DNA of 64,000 nucleotides from Lithospermum erythrorhizon (GCA_019722365.1 JADFUC010001000.1:806001-870000); one strand, 5' to 3'; numbered from the stretch's first letter, positions 50,501 through 62,026 are shown. Program-made: numbers and translations. The notes: generated by a model from the letters alone, not told the origin.

Positions 50501-52180
50501 TCGAGTTTGACGATGACCCTCCTCAACTTTAAAAAGCTTGTAGAGTTGCAGTATACAATAAAATATAATAAGCAAATTACACGAAAAATATGATAATTAA
50601 CCCTCTTATTAGTAATGATTTTTCAATTAAAACAAGTTTAATGTTTTAGGACCTCTCTAAATGCTAGTCCAAGCTCCATCATCCATTTATAAATAGTTTT
50701 AATCACAGTCATGGCCCCTTGGAGTGTGCATGTATTATTAATGTATATCGATGGCGGCTCACCACCACCTTCACTCACAATCTCACATCCTTTTTCTTGA
50801 ATTATGATCATCATTAATAGCAGCATGCCTACAAAAGAGAACCTGCTAACACATAGATGCATAAATTAAAGTCCTCAATCTCTCTTTCTATTATGAGTGT
50901 ATTTCTTTTCATAGTGCGATGTGGTGTCTTGCCAGCTAAGAGGGAGGCGTTTTTGAACAAAGTAGAATGTGGGAGACAACCTGAAAATATGTCAATGGTT
51001 ATTAAGGGATTGATATTTGATCGTGTACAGATGTTATATATGTGGACTTGGTAGTTGTTATTTATTCGGGTATCAAATAAATTTTGACTAACAAAGTAAC
51101 AAGGTACTTATTGAAAGTATATCGACTAGCCTAACAGTTAAAGAAGTGCGCAAGACATAATTAACAGTCTTTTTTATATCATAAAAAATATTTACTTTAC
51201 TTAACTTCATTTTTACGATAGTGTTCTCTTCAATTTTTAAATCAAATTAGTGTCTTAAAAGTATGAAATAAATCGCATTCATGGCTCGAGTCGAAATGCC
51301 AGCTGAAATCTGGTAGAGAGAGTTAATCGCGGAATGTGCGCCAGTGTCAGGGGATTAGAACTTTCGCTTCGGCGACGATACAAAATTCTTATAAAATTCG
51401 GACCATGTCTGTGAAGAGAGGCGAAAAATCTTGGCGTTTAACAGCGCTACAATTAAATTCTGGAGATTGAGTTATGCGGGAATCAAAATTAATTAATCTT
51501 GATGATATGGATAGGAGATTAGGAAGAAGTAAAAGTTTGATATATAACTGTGCATCTATTATTTTCCATCTCAGTCTTATTTCTTGCATTTGCACTTCAT
51601 ACATATGGCTCATCAAGAACTAGTGGGATCCATAACCCAATCGTATGATCAACGATACATATATTACCAAATTCGTTTTAAAATACGTTGTCATCCCAAA
51701 AAATTCTTTTTTCGCCAATAGTTGGATTGTTTATAATTTTAATATCGTTTAGAATTCGAATATAGGCACTACGTTTTGATGTGAAACTTTCTGTTGATCT
51801 GATGTGGCTTTTATTGATTAGTAAATATTTTCTAATGATAAATATTTTGAAGCTTGGAGGTACTATCTTTATACTCAATCAGATTTTTTTATTTGTCGTC
51901 TCTACTACTACTGTATTGTGGAAAATAAAATGTTAAATCATGTTATTGAGAAATAGAAATATAAGATTGTTAAAATTATATAATTTGGTTGGTTACTTGA
52001 GCTTCAATAGAAAAGTAGTCAATCGCGTTGAAATGTAAAAATACGATTTATTATCTTCAGAATGACATTATTTTAAAAGCAAAAAAATTATCTTTAGAAT
52101 AGCATTACAGGAGAGAGAGTAATAATAATTTCATTTATTTCTTTTTTGTCAGCCCCTTACCACCTTGCTTGCTTGTACTT
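47520..52180. other. Intergenic region upstream of WAT1
   Basis: AT-rich with scattered poly-A/T and no supported protein gene apart from the weak candidate at 50638-50862. Frames at 48021-48233 and 48814-49050 are short, lack homology I recognise, and have no promoter or splice context. Confidence 0.5.
50638..50862 (-). CDS. Possible small secreted peptide (weak candidate)
   Basis: A 74-codon minus-strand frame begins MHLCVSRFSFVGMLLLMMII, which looks like a signal peptide (a few polar residues, then a hydrophobic run of about 12). The rest contains two cysteines, an NNT glycosylation-type site and an amphipathic end (IKTIYKWMMELGLAF). I do not recognise a family. No promoter, splice context or paralogue was seen, and a frame of this length occurs by chance in such DNA, so it is listed as a candidate only. 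Confidence 0.2.
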   Translation of the reverse strand: MHLCVSRFSFVGMLLLMMIIIQEKGCEIVSEGGGEPPSIYINNTCTLQGAMTVIKTIYKWMMELGLAFREVLKH

Positions 52181-52189
52181 ATATATACC

Positions 52190-52197
52190 CGTCTAGG
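52190..52197 (+). promoter_or_regulatory. Probable TATA box of WAT1
   Basis: TATATATA followed by CC lies 90 bases upstream of the ATG at 52280, and a C/T-rich leader (TTCCCTCAAGCTCTTCCCTT region) follows. Position and context fit a core promoter with a leader of about 60 bases. Confidence 0.5.
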
Positions 52198-52279
52198 TCT
52201 TGCCTAAGATCCTCATCATATTTCCCTCAAGCTCTTCCCTTCTCCATTCCCTCTAAATTTGATTCTAATCGCCATTAAA

Positions 52280-54426
52280 ATGGAAGACTCGAGTGTTTCA
52301 AACAAGAGATCAATAATGGGTTGTTCTATTCCAGAGAAAGCTCAATTGCACTTGGCCATGTTGGCCTTGCAGTTTGGGTATGCAGGCTTCCATGTTGTCT
52401 CCAGAGCTGCCCTTAACATGGGCATTAGCAAAGTTGTGTATCCTGTTTACAGGAACATTCTTGCCCTCATTCTCCTTGCTCCTTTCGCCTATTTTCTTGA
52501 AAAGTATGTCACAATTCGCTATCTTTTTCTAGTATATAATTATCCTTGAATACCTGAGTTCCATCATGTTTATAGTAAAATATATATTCCTTATATCCGA
52601 AAATATTATCCAGTCTTAAATTTTAATAATTAAGTACAATAATTCAATATAGAATTAATATTGTTTTCTTCATATTATCAGGAAAGATAGGCCACCTATG
52701 AGTTGGTCGTTCATGATCCAGTTCTTCCTTCTTGCAGCTGTTGGGTATGATGATTGATCTCATTAGTAGAACATAGATAATATTATATAGAAAAATATAG
52801 TTAGTTAAAAGTTGAAGATCAAATTTGAGTAACTTTAATTTAATTTCCAAATTTTAAAAATTGGCATGACAGAATTACTGCAAACCAAGGATTTTACTTG
52901 TTGGGACTTGACAACACATCTCCAACTTTTGCTTCTGCCATACAAAACTGTGTCCCAGCAGTAACATTTCTCATGGCTGCAATATTAAGGTAAGTTTACT
53001 ATACATCAAAACATTATAATGTCTCATAATTTGTGTAAATATTATTCGGGTATATCATTTGATATTACGTACATTATAACTTGTACTCTCAATTGGATGT
53101 TTTAATAATAAAAAATTAATCAACTAAGATACTCAATATCTAGAACATATAATCTATTAGGATTAGATTAGTTAACAATGACTTTAAACTATTTTCTTGG
53201 TTACTGTAATGATTTCGTAACTCATACGTAATATATTTCTTTTGATTACTTCTCGACTTGGACACAACTAGTGGTAAAAATATACTTTATGGATTACATA
53301 AACCAATATAGTAATAGAAAAATGATTTAATAATAGTTGTTATTACTTAAAACTTTCGATTTAAAATAGTAATTTACACTCTACTAGATCAAAAAATCTT
53401 TTAATTTATATATATGAACATGTCAAACTTGATCAGGATAGAGCAAGCTAACATGAGAAGAAAAGATGGCATAGCAAAAGTGTGTGGGACTTTATTATGT
53501 GTATTTGGAGCATCAGTAATTACATTATACAAAGGTCCAGTGATTTACAGTCCAACCCCATCACTACAAAGAAGCTCACCAGTTTTGCTTCAACTTGGAG
53601 ATGCCAATGGAAAAAGTTGGACATTGGGGTGCATTTTCTTGATTGGTCATTGTTTTTCATGGGCAGCTTGGCTTGTTTTACAAGCACCAATTCTTAAAAA
53701 ATACCCAGCTAGGCTTTCTGTGACTTCTTTTCAGTGTGTTTTTGGGATCCTTCAGTTTCTTGTTATAGCTGGATTTGTTGAGAGGAATATGAATGCTTGG
53801 CTCATTCATTCTGGTGGGGAACTCTTCACTGTCTTCTATGCTGTAAGTACTGCTTGGTAGGGCTAGCATTTATGGACATTTTTTATCTGTGTTTCTTCTC
53901 TGTTACTCCCCTGGCCTTCTTCGTTCCCACGTAATAGGTGATCTTGAATCTAAATTGAGGAAACATTAAAATAATATATGTAAATAGAAAACTTGAATTA
54001 TCAAGGAGAATTAATTATTAAGTATATTTTATGTAAAATAATTTATAATTGCAAGATACGCTTATTTTTAACATTGAGGAGGACCGTCACTCATCTTGAT
54101 ATTTTCTAAAAGCTAGTAAAAGAGAGCGATCTAGCGGCTTGTCTGATGTCGATTTACCGAATATTTGATCGTTTTAGTATGCTTAATTGAAGTGATAAGG
54201 TGTGTAACAATGCCTGCTTTCCTTTTAATTTTTTTTTCTAATTGATATTTTTATTTTTGAAAAATCTTTGATCATGAATAAGCTTTCTTTAAATATAATA
54301 TAAAAACTTATAATAAATGCGTGTCGTAGAGATACAATTCTTTAACGATTTGATGTCATACGATTAAATAACAATAATAAATAATAATTCCCTACTCCAA
54401 AAGCGTATGGTTATTTAACTAATGCC

Positions 54427-54484
<58 letters not shown>

Positions 54485-56852
54485 GTTCTACAAAATAATA
54501 ATAATAACAAAAAATGATTATTTAACTAATACCTATTATAATAATAATAATAACAATAGTTCTTCATAAAACATATTCTTATTATTTAAGCTGTATGGCG
54601 TTAAAGTTGAAAATGACGTATGATGTGAAAATCATATTGATGAAAGAACTAATAAATTAATAATATATATAATATATGAGGCGTATTAACATCGAATTGA
54701 ATAAAGCAAAGTTATACGTCACAATTAATGTATTGTGTTATTAATCCTTGTCACATTTTGAATGGAATTAAAAATGTGAGAGAGATAAATTAATGATTAT
54801 TAAAAAGAGTGGGATCATGACAATTATCGGTTTATATATCGAATGTGTGTGATGTATAAATCCTTAGCTATGCATGCTCTTGATGATGATTCATTTCGAT
54901 TGATAATCTCTTTATGTATGTGCGAGTATAAAGTATAGTAAATCTTATCTTATCTCAGTTTTATTTGATGTTTTGCCCCATATATATCGAGGGAAGCTTT
55001 GTGATTAATTCTTAATTCTTATTTTTAATAAATATAAAAGTTATATCATTGGATTAAAATCTTTGAAAATAGTTTCGTAATATTATTTTAACATAATTTT
55101 TTGAGCATATAATTTAATAATAATTGACATTCGGTAAAACTTTCGATACTCTGACGTGAAATAAAAAAATGGAGGAAGTAGTGGATAATTCTGATAGAGC
55201 TGAATTTTTTAGTTTTTAGAAGGCAATTAATAATGTGAAAAGGAAAAGCATAATCATTGTTATATTTTTTATATATATATATTGAAAGTAATAGTGATTA
55301 GTGATTGGTGATTTATTCAATGTTGCCATCCTTTTTTTTGTAATTATTGTAAATAAGTGTGGAATTTTTTAATGGTCTATGTAGAATCATTTATATGGAT
55401 AATTTTAGTATGGTGGTCTTATTCATTTCTTAATGCTATCTTCTCCATCAGAAAAAAAGATGAAATTATCTTATGGAACTTGAATTGATAAGATTGGCCC
55501 CCGGTTGAAGAGATAATAATCTACTTCGAAGCAATGGCAAGCATGATATCCATTTTCATCATTCATACTATTATTTTCTTAAAACCTTTCTCTCCCTCCA
55601 TTTAAAAGCGATATTTATGAGTTTGAATTTGATAGTAATTTTTACTGCCTTTTATTAACATGATCAATTTTAATCAAATTAAAATTATATGTATCATTTA
55701 AGACCACAAAATTTGTCCAGTTTTAAAGATGATGTCATTCATGTGCATGGATGCAGGGAGTTGTAGCATCAGGGATAGCATTTGCTGTACAAATATGGTG
55801 CATTGACAGAGGAGGCCCAGTCTTCGTTGCCGTTTATCAACCTGTCCAAACACTTGTTGTCGCCATTACTTCCTCGGTCGTTTTGGGAGAACAATTCTTT
55901 TTGGGAGGGTATATTTGGATACCTATTCTACCCTTTTCCCTTGTCTTGTTTCTTTTGATCTTAAACACTAGAATTTATTTGCACACACACATGCATTATA
56001 CATGCACACGTTCAACTTTGTGAGTCTGTGTCCTACATAAACTTCTATAATTTAGCTCCCTTTATTTGGAGTTATGTATTCTCACAATCATGCACTTCCT
56101 TGGCCCTACTAGCAAGGCCATCACCCCAACAATAGGTTAGGTATTGATATTTCCCTATCATTTCCATTTGTCAAAATTGCCTAGCCACCCTCATTAATTA
56201 TGCAACATCATAATTCCTACATAACTACGAAGAAAATCCAATCTTATCACTTTAATTTTGTCATATTTTCTAGCTAGATCACTTATGTGTCTTCTTCGAT
56301 TACCAATTATTAGATCACTATGATTTTTAAATGATTATCGATTCTTTCAAAATAATAAATAACAAGTTTAGAGCTTAAGAATGATCAAAAGGAAATTAGC
56401 CAACAACCCCTCGCTCGAACTTAATATTTAATTGAATTTGATTGAACGTTTTTTACTCTGTTAATATTGATTCAAGATTTTTCCATTGATCACATATATT
56501 TACTTGAGTTAATTAGTGAGTGTTCATTGATGAATTCTCAAATTTCTTGAAATTGCATTTGTTACTCTTGGATACTTGGAGCAATATATCTACTTGAGTT
56601 AAAGTGAGTGTTCATTGATGAATTCTCTAATTTCTTTGAAATTGCATTTGTGACTCTAGGATACTTGGAGCAATATTGATCATTGCTGGATTATATTTTG
56701 TCCTATGGGGTAAAAATGAAGAGAAGAAATTTGCAATGCCAAAGGCAATTCAACCCGACCCGCATGGAGCCAATAGATCCTCAACACCTCATCACATCAA
56801 GTCATCTCTTGCTCAACCATTGCTAGCTCCTCACTCAACCGAAAATGCTTGA
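52280..56852 (+). CDS. WAT1: WAT1 (WALLS ARE THIN1)-type EamA/DMT transporter
   Basis: Six exons join in frame to 384 aa: 52280-52503, 52682-52744, 52873-52989, 53437-53842, 55757-55908, 56660-56852. The protein has two EamA repeats with about ten membrane helices. [48 protein letters not shown] and [20 protein letters not shown] match WAT1 itself more closely than its many paralogues. Arabidopsis WAT1 is a tonoplast auxin exporter needed for secondary wall formation in fibres, and its length (389 aa) is close. The start at 52280 was chosen because MEDSS...[10 protein letters not shown] aligns with the WAT1 N-terminus; the frame extends upstream only through a TTG. The C-tail ends [16 protein letters not shown]. 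An AATAAA at 56918 is a likely poly(A) signal. The exon 6 acceptor lies in a tandem duplication (see findings). Confidence 0.9.
54427..54484. repeat. (ATA)n microsatellite in WAT1 intron 4
   Basis: An uninterrupted run of about 19 ATA units is followed by shorter impure ATA runs at 54497-54555. The intron is 1.9 kb, the longest of the gene. Microsatellites of this kind are often length-polymorphic. Confidence 0.95.
56501..56680 (+). repeat. 90-bp tandem duplication across the WAT1 exon 6 acceptor
   Basis: Units begin at 56501 and 56591 (TACTTGAGTTAA). Both contain GTGAGTGTTCATTGATGAAT, a TTGAAATTGCATTTGT-ACTCT stretch and GATACTTGGAGCAATAT, the last being the start of exon 6. Unit 1 reads CTTG before GATACTT where unit 2 reads CTAG, so only unit 2 has a usable acceptor. 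Confidence 0.9.
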
Positions 56853-56917
56853 CCCGACCCTTTTTGTTTTTCGGATCTAGTATGCTTGGATGACATTTCA
56901 ATATCTATGTCATTATT

Positions 56918-56923
56918 AATAAA
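56918..56923 (+). terminator. Possible poly(A) signal of WAT1
   Basis: AATAAA lies 66 bases beyond the WAT1 stop codon and is followed by a purine-rich A-run and then T/G-rich sequence. The motif and distance are typical. Confidence 0.5.
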
Positions 56924-57149
56924 AAAGAAAAAAAAAACTTTGGGTTGTGTGAACTTTGATGTGTGAACTTATTTAGTGATGTGTGTGTTTTTTCCCTTGC
57001 TGACTTAGTTTTTTCTAGGTAAATTAGAGGGAATTAAGGGGATGAATGTGATGATTATGATCAATAAAAGTGGGGCCTCATCAGAATGTAAATCCCAGTT
57101 AATTTTATGGGAATCTTATTATATGATTGTTGGAAAGATATCTATATAG

Positions 57150-57960
57150 AGAGTGCAGTGTACCGTGGTGCACGCGGGGTCATACGGACGTCGGCGCCGC
57201 GCGCCTATGTAGGCCCGTGTTCTTTTTGTGCACTGTGCAGGTTGTTTTTGCTTTTTGCTTTACGATTTTTTGCTTGCAATTATATCAATCGATTATAGTA
57301 TAAATTCGATAAATTAATCTTCGATTATTATCATTCTAGATAATATTTTTATGTTACATCGAGGAAATAGGATGTAAATTAATAATTTGTCTTTTTCGGT
57401 TTTGCTCATTTTTTACGCTTGATCGTATGCGGTAGTGCTTTTTAAGTTATTTTTTTTTCTGATTATATTCCTGATGAAAGCCGATAAATTAATTTCAGTA
57501 TTTAATAAACTCTAGATAAATATTTTTTGGTCATTTCGAGGATAAAGTGTGTGTTTTTTTTTTTTGCGATTATATTCTGATAGAAGCTTCGATAAATTAA
57601 TCTTTCGATTATTTAATAAAGCTACAATAATATAATATTTTAGGCGGATCTAGCTTGGGAATAGGTACGCTAAATTAATAATTTGTCTTTCTTTCCTTTT
57701 CATTTTTTCTATTGCTGGTCAAATCATTTGTGTTTTTCTAATTATTAAATACAGAAGAAAATTGATAAATTAATATTCAATAATTTAATAAAGTCTCTAA
57801 GATAATATTTTTGGCTGGTCCGACTCGGAAATATGGTGCTAAATTAATAATTAAAATTTAGCTTTTTCATTTTTTGCAATTATGAAAACTCTGATGGCTT
57901 CGATTATTTGACAAGCTCTTTAAGATAGTATGTTTTCTGTCTGTTAGGGATATACAAATT
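57150..57960. repeat. Degenerate tandem repeat downstream of WAT1
   Basis: After a GC-rich patch (57165-57230, with CGGCGCCGCGCGCC) come four to five diverged copies, spaced about 130-180 bases, of TCGATAAATTAATCTTCGAT, then TTTAATAAAGTCTCTAGATAAT-type and AAATTAATAATTTGTCTTT words (near 57308, 57482, 57590, 57757 and 57890). It is non-coding. Confidence 0.7.
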
Positions 57961-59940
57961 AATAATTCACTGAAAATTATAAAATAATATTACATTTTGA
58001 TAATTTCTATAGACCCATTATAAAATATAAATTAATAATTTCTTATATACTATATTACATGAATGATTTATAAGTATTTCTTGAAAAAATGACTCATTGA
58101 CTTTTATTTTTAATCGTTTCCACTTTAAGATTTGTCTCTAATTTTAAAACACGGTGTTATCAGGCTTTATTTTAATAAGGTGGGAGATTGAAGGGTTCTT
58201 TCGTATTAGGCCATGATTGATATACGTACATGCATTGTCTGATAATTAAGTGGGCTATTGAATAGTTATTTTCATAGGCCTTAGAAGCTATTATAGCCCA
58301 ATATTAAGCGTTACGTTAATTTTTTGACGATATTATAGCGATTAGTCTGTTATCCCAGGTGAATAATATTTTTGGTCAGGTCAATTAGCTAGTGATTGAT
58401 GTAAGATCAATTGGAGTTACACTTCCTCCATCTATAAAAAAAATTGTTGATTTGATTTTTAAAGTTAAATAAATTAATTATGAGATCTTATTGACATGTT
58501 TAACTTTAATAATCTAAACTAAAAATATGATGTTATTGATAAATTATTTTAAAATATTATCTGCATATATTATAATTTCATAAAATGTCAATCAACAGAT
58601 TATAAATTTGACCATTTTTTCATGATGAAAATAATAATTTTAGCTTTATTTACTTTTCCCACGTGCAGTATGTGAAGAATTACTGCAACACTTAATATAT
58701 AAAGTTTAGGCTGCTAAGCAAAGTAATTAAGTATGATTGTATGAATTGGTACGACACTTGATCCAAGATGGCATGATCTAATAGCACACTTTCTAATTAT
58801 TGGACTTCGTTAGTGCGTTATATATACGAGTGTTAAACTGTTAATAAGCAAATAAGCAATCAACTTTGGTCACACAATTCTCTTTTCTAGCATGCCTCAA
58901 TGATGCTTGTAAATGATGGTGTCCTCTACTTTGTTATCCTGTTTTCATGTAATATTATTAAATTCATATTAGGATATAAAATCGACATAATTAATGCACA
59001 GAGCACACCAAAACATGACTTGAAAATCTCACAAGGGTGGCAAACCCGTAAAAAGTAAAATCTTTATGTAGAATTGAAATAAAAGCGCTTTTTTAATAAA
59101 AACTCTGATCATATATTATTAGATTATTAAACTATGGATGATGTAAAACTCATTTCATCATTTTTAAAACGGACATTTTAAGTTTCCAAGCAACGGACCC
59201 TCATCAATAATTTAGGAGATGTTCATTCCGGCCCACATTTGGTTGCTTAACTCACTGTATCGCCTTATGGGTTCAACAGGCCTTTTATGACCAGATTCGG
59301 ATATATCAATATCCTCAGAATTCTCATATCGACCATTGGCTTTTCCGGTCTTTTTGCCCGGCCCACTAAATTTTAACTCGTAACTCCTAAGTAAGCAAAT
59401 CTTGGTAATTCATTGGGTTAAAAGGGTTATGCACTCCATATCCCCAGGCTCGATATTTTTGTGAGGGTGTCATCTGGTTATTTTAAGTGTAGGCCTTAAT
59501 GAGAATAACGTTTGGTGTCACTTGATAAATTTCGACTTGGGAGTGTGAGCATCCCGCTCAGGTTATCAATTTCGAGATACATATTATTGAGGGCTGGAAT
59601 TTGTTGATGTTTGTTTTTATCAACTGAAATTTGTCGTCGCATAAGTGAAAATTGTGATTGAATATTATTGTACCCAGGTATTTACTTATAGGTCATTAAA
59701 TTTTTTGAATTTATTCTTTATATACTCTGAAATAAACATTAAAAAATATCTTATTAAATACTTAATTATAACATATAATTTTGAAAATCGAATAATACGG
59801 AATCTTTCACCTCATCACATGACCTTATTTCTTTCCAAAACTATACGGTGGTCTACTGATAATAAATGGGAAAAAATCTTCATCAATCTCACCAATTATC
59901 ATCCATAAATGAGTATAATTGAAATATCTATCACGACGTG
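57960..59940. other. Intergenic region upstream of the thioredoxin gene
   Basis: AT-rich DNA. ACTTCCTCCATCTATAAA at 58421 is a Stowaway-like left end, but its right end was not found. Bases 59220-59560 are GC-richer, with GGCCCACATTT and GGCCCGGCCCACT words, and may be a transposon remnant. The 87-codon frame at 59645-59908 is not convincing. Confidence 0.5.
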
Positions 59941-59944
59941 CCCC

Positions 59945-59952
59945 TATAATAA
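59945..59952 (+). promoter_or_regulatory. Possible TATA box of the thioredoxin gene
   Basis: TATAATAA preceded by CCCC lies 92 bases upstream of the ATG at 60037, a plausible spacing. Motif and position only. Confidence 0.35.
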
Positions 59953-60036
59953 GCCTCACATTCACTGGTACTAGAAAAAACAAAACAAGAAAAAAGAACT
60001 TGTATTATTATTCATTGATTTACACAATTTACAAAC

Positions 60037-62026
60037 ATGGCTACAGAAGTTATCAGCATCCATAGCGTTGATGAGTGGACGAATCAGTTAGCTCAAGCCA
60101 AACAACATGGCAAATTGGTACATCCCTTTTCCCTTTAGCTCTTCATTTATATTCCCTCTATGGAATATAATATTTTGAATTTTAATAATTAACTTCTCTG
60201 AGATTTAAAGTATTTGTTTTTCTGTTTATGTCGTCAATATTGAATGAGCAAATAATTACAATTTATAAGATTAAGAATTTTATTCGTTTATAATTAGTTG
60301 GTTTATATGTAAGCATGCATGTACTTTTGGTTTTAGTAGGTCACCCAACGATATCACAAAACAAGTTGATATATTGATGTGTGAAGTCGCTTCTTGTTTC
60401 GCCGATATTTAATTATATGTTCGTTAATATTTAATGAAAAATATATCAAATACTAGCATTTTTAGTACACTATATTGTAGACATATATATTTTTTATTCA
60501 GATCAAAATTATGTGTGTCAACTAATAAGGTTATAAATTTTGTTAGTTTTTTTTAATAAAGATTGATTGATAAAAAATAAAAATCTTACAACCAATCAAA
60601 GGGCATACACTGGTGGTTAGAAACACAAGTGATTACAAATACGAAAGTACTAGATTGAACCCCCAAGATAAGCATAAATCAGTTCTGCTGGTTCTTGGTA
60701 CTTGTTTCCAGCCATTTACTCTTGTTACAATTTTGATCATCAAGGACGCAAGGATGATCCATACTTTTCATACCATGGCAGAAAGGACATAAAGGATCTA
60801 AGCTCATGCCATATCTGTGGGGTCATCTTTGGTACTCAATCTTCTCTGAAATAGAGCCAAACAACAAAAAGCATCCCTAGGGACTTAATTTTTCTTACAT
60901 CAGTAAAACAAATACTTTTTGCTTCCTTGATCATTCAGGATGCCAGGATTGTCTTCTCTCTTCAGAGGCAATGCTAAGCATTAATACAAAGTGAATAGAT
61001 GTTCCATTTCCAATTCTGACCTGACTTCTATCCTGTATCAGTCTTCTCATCTTGAGTAGTTTCTTCCAATGCCATGGCTCATTTGTTGGTTTTAACATTT
61101 GAAAATTGAACTAGACAATCTTTGTGAGATGGAGTAAGTATTTATAAATTTTCTTAGTCATGATTGGGAGATTGTTTTCAAATTATACAAAGTAAAGTGC
61201 AGAACTATATGTTTGCAATGAATGAAATATAGTTAGTAAAAATCAACCATTTTAATTATTTAGAACTTGGAAAATTCAACTGCTGTAAAACATTACTCAT
61301 AGTTTATCTTAGTGACTTATATAAGCAGAATATAAATATTTTGACTTCTTTCGGATATTCAACATTTGATCGATTTCGAGTTTCATTTCTTAGGTTGTTT
61401 GAATGTTTGATTGTTTATGTTTATGACCATAGTTATTTATGAAGAATCTCGTAGCTTTACTGAGGAAAGGGGAGGAAATGTGATTCAAGGGGGAAAAATA
61501 GGAAGTCATATAATGTCACACTTGGCATAAATATTAAAGACTTCACTTATATTAATGTGCTAACTATGAAAAGAATGTTTCTAACGATGTTGTCGATGAA
61601 TTTGACCCTTAAAACGATGTTGTCGATGAATTTGACCCTTATCCTTGTAAGAAAAATTATGTTTTAGGTGGTAGTTGATTTTACTGCTACATGGTGTGGT
61701 CCATGCCGCTTTATTTCTCCTGTTTTCGCTGGACTTGCTAAGATGAAGTCTCACATCATATTCCTGAAGGTGGACGTTGATGAAATGGGGGTATAGTTTT
61801 CCACACAACAGTTATGTTTTTTCTTCTTTTTTAACACTTAACTCGAGCCTTATCCGTGTAACATTTTTTTATGGGGAGCATTTCTCAGGAGTTCAAGGTG
61901 GAAGCAATGCCTACTTTCGTCTTTATTAAAGATGAGACGGTAATTGATAGGATTGTGGGTGCAAACAAAGATGATTTGCAGAAGAAAGTTGAGCTACATG
62001 GTGAATCATCCAGTGTTTCTGCTTGA
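60037..62026 (+). CDS. TRXh: Thioredoxin h-type
   Basis: Three exons, 60037-60117, 61668-61790 and 61889-62026, join by canonical GT-AG sites to 113 aa. H-type thioredoxins are cytosolic (some membrane-bound or mitochondrial) disulfide reductases fed by NADPH-thioredoxin reductase. The active site is in ATWCGPCRF (W36, C37, G38, P39, C40), the cis-proline is in EAMPTF (P76), and [13 protein letters not shown] forms the C-terminal strand and helix. The N-terminus lacks a transit peptide. Both intron positions match those of thioredoxin h genes. The exon 2/3 junction reads [14 protein letters not shown], about four residues shorter than the usual form between DEL and EF; the missing SISQ is encoded just before the chosen acceptor (see findings). 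AATAAA at 62162 is a likely poly(A) signal. Confidence 0.85.
60601..60665 (+). mobile_element. Possible tRNA-derived SINE head
   Basis: ACTGGTGGTTAGAAACACAAG resembles a pol III A box, followed about 30 bases later by AGATTGAACCCCC, resembling a B box. It is immediately next to the LINE fragment in the same intron. No tail or target duplication was fixed, so this is tentative. Confidence 0.25.
60680..60890 (-). mobile_element. LINE zf-RVT fragment in thioredoxin intron 1
   Basis: On the minus strand the frame reads [19 protein letters not shown] and, after a one-base shift, [19 protein letters not shown]. The pattern W/F-x-A-L-x-x-R-L-T-T-x-D followed by C-P-x-C and a downstream H/C is that of the zf-RVT domain at the C-terminus of plant LINE reverse transcriptases. 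It is frameshifted and contains stops, so it is dead. Confidence 0.55.
61583..61640 (+). repeat. 30-bp tandem duplication near the end of thioredoxin intron 1
   Basis: AACGATGTTGTCGATGAATT begins at 61583 and again at 61613, each followed by TGACCCTTA. The copies are essentially identical. They lie 30-85 bases before the exon 2 acceptor, where the branch point is expected. Confidence 0.9.

Noticed and set aside
52259..52279. Upstream extension of the WAT1 frame through a TTG
   Set aside because: TTG is not a normal plant start, and the ATG at 52280 gives the family N-terminus.
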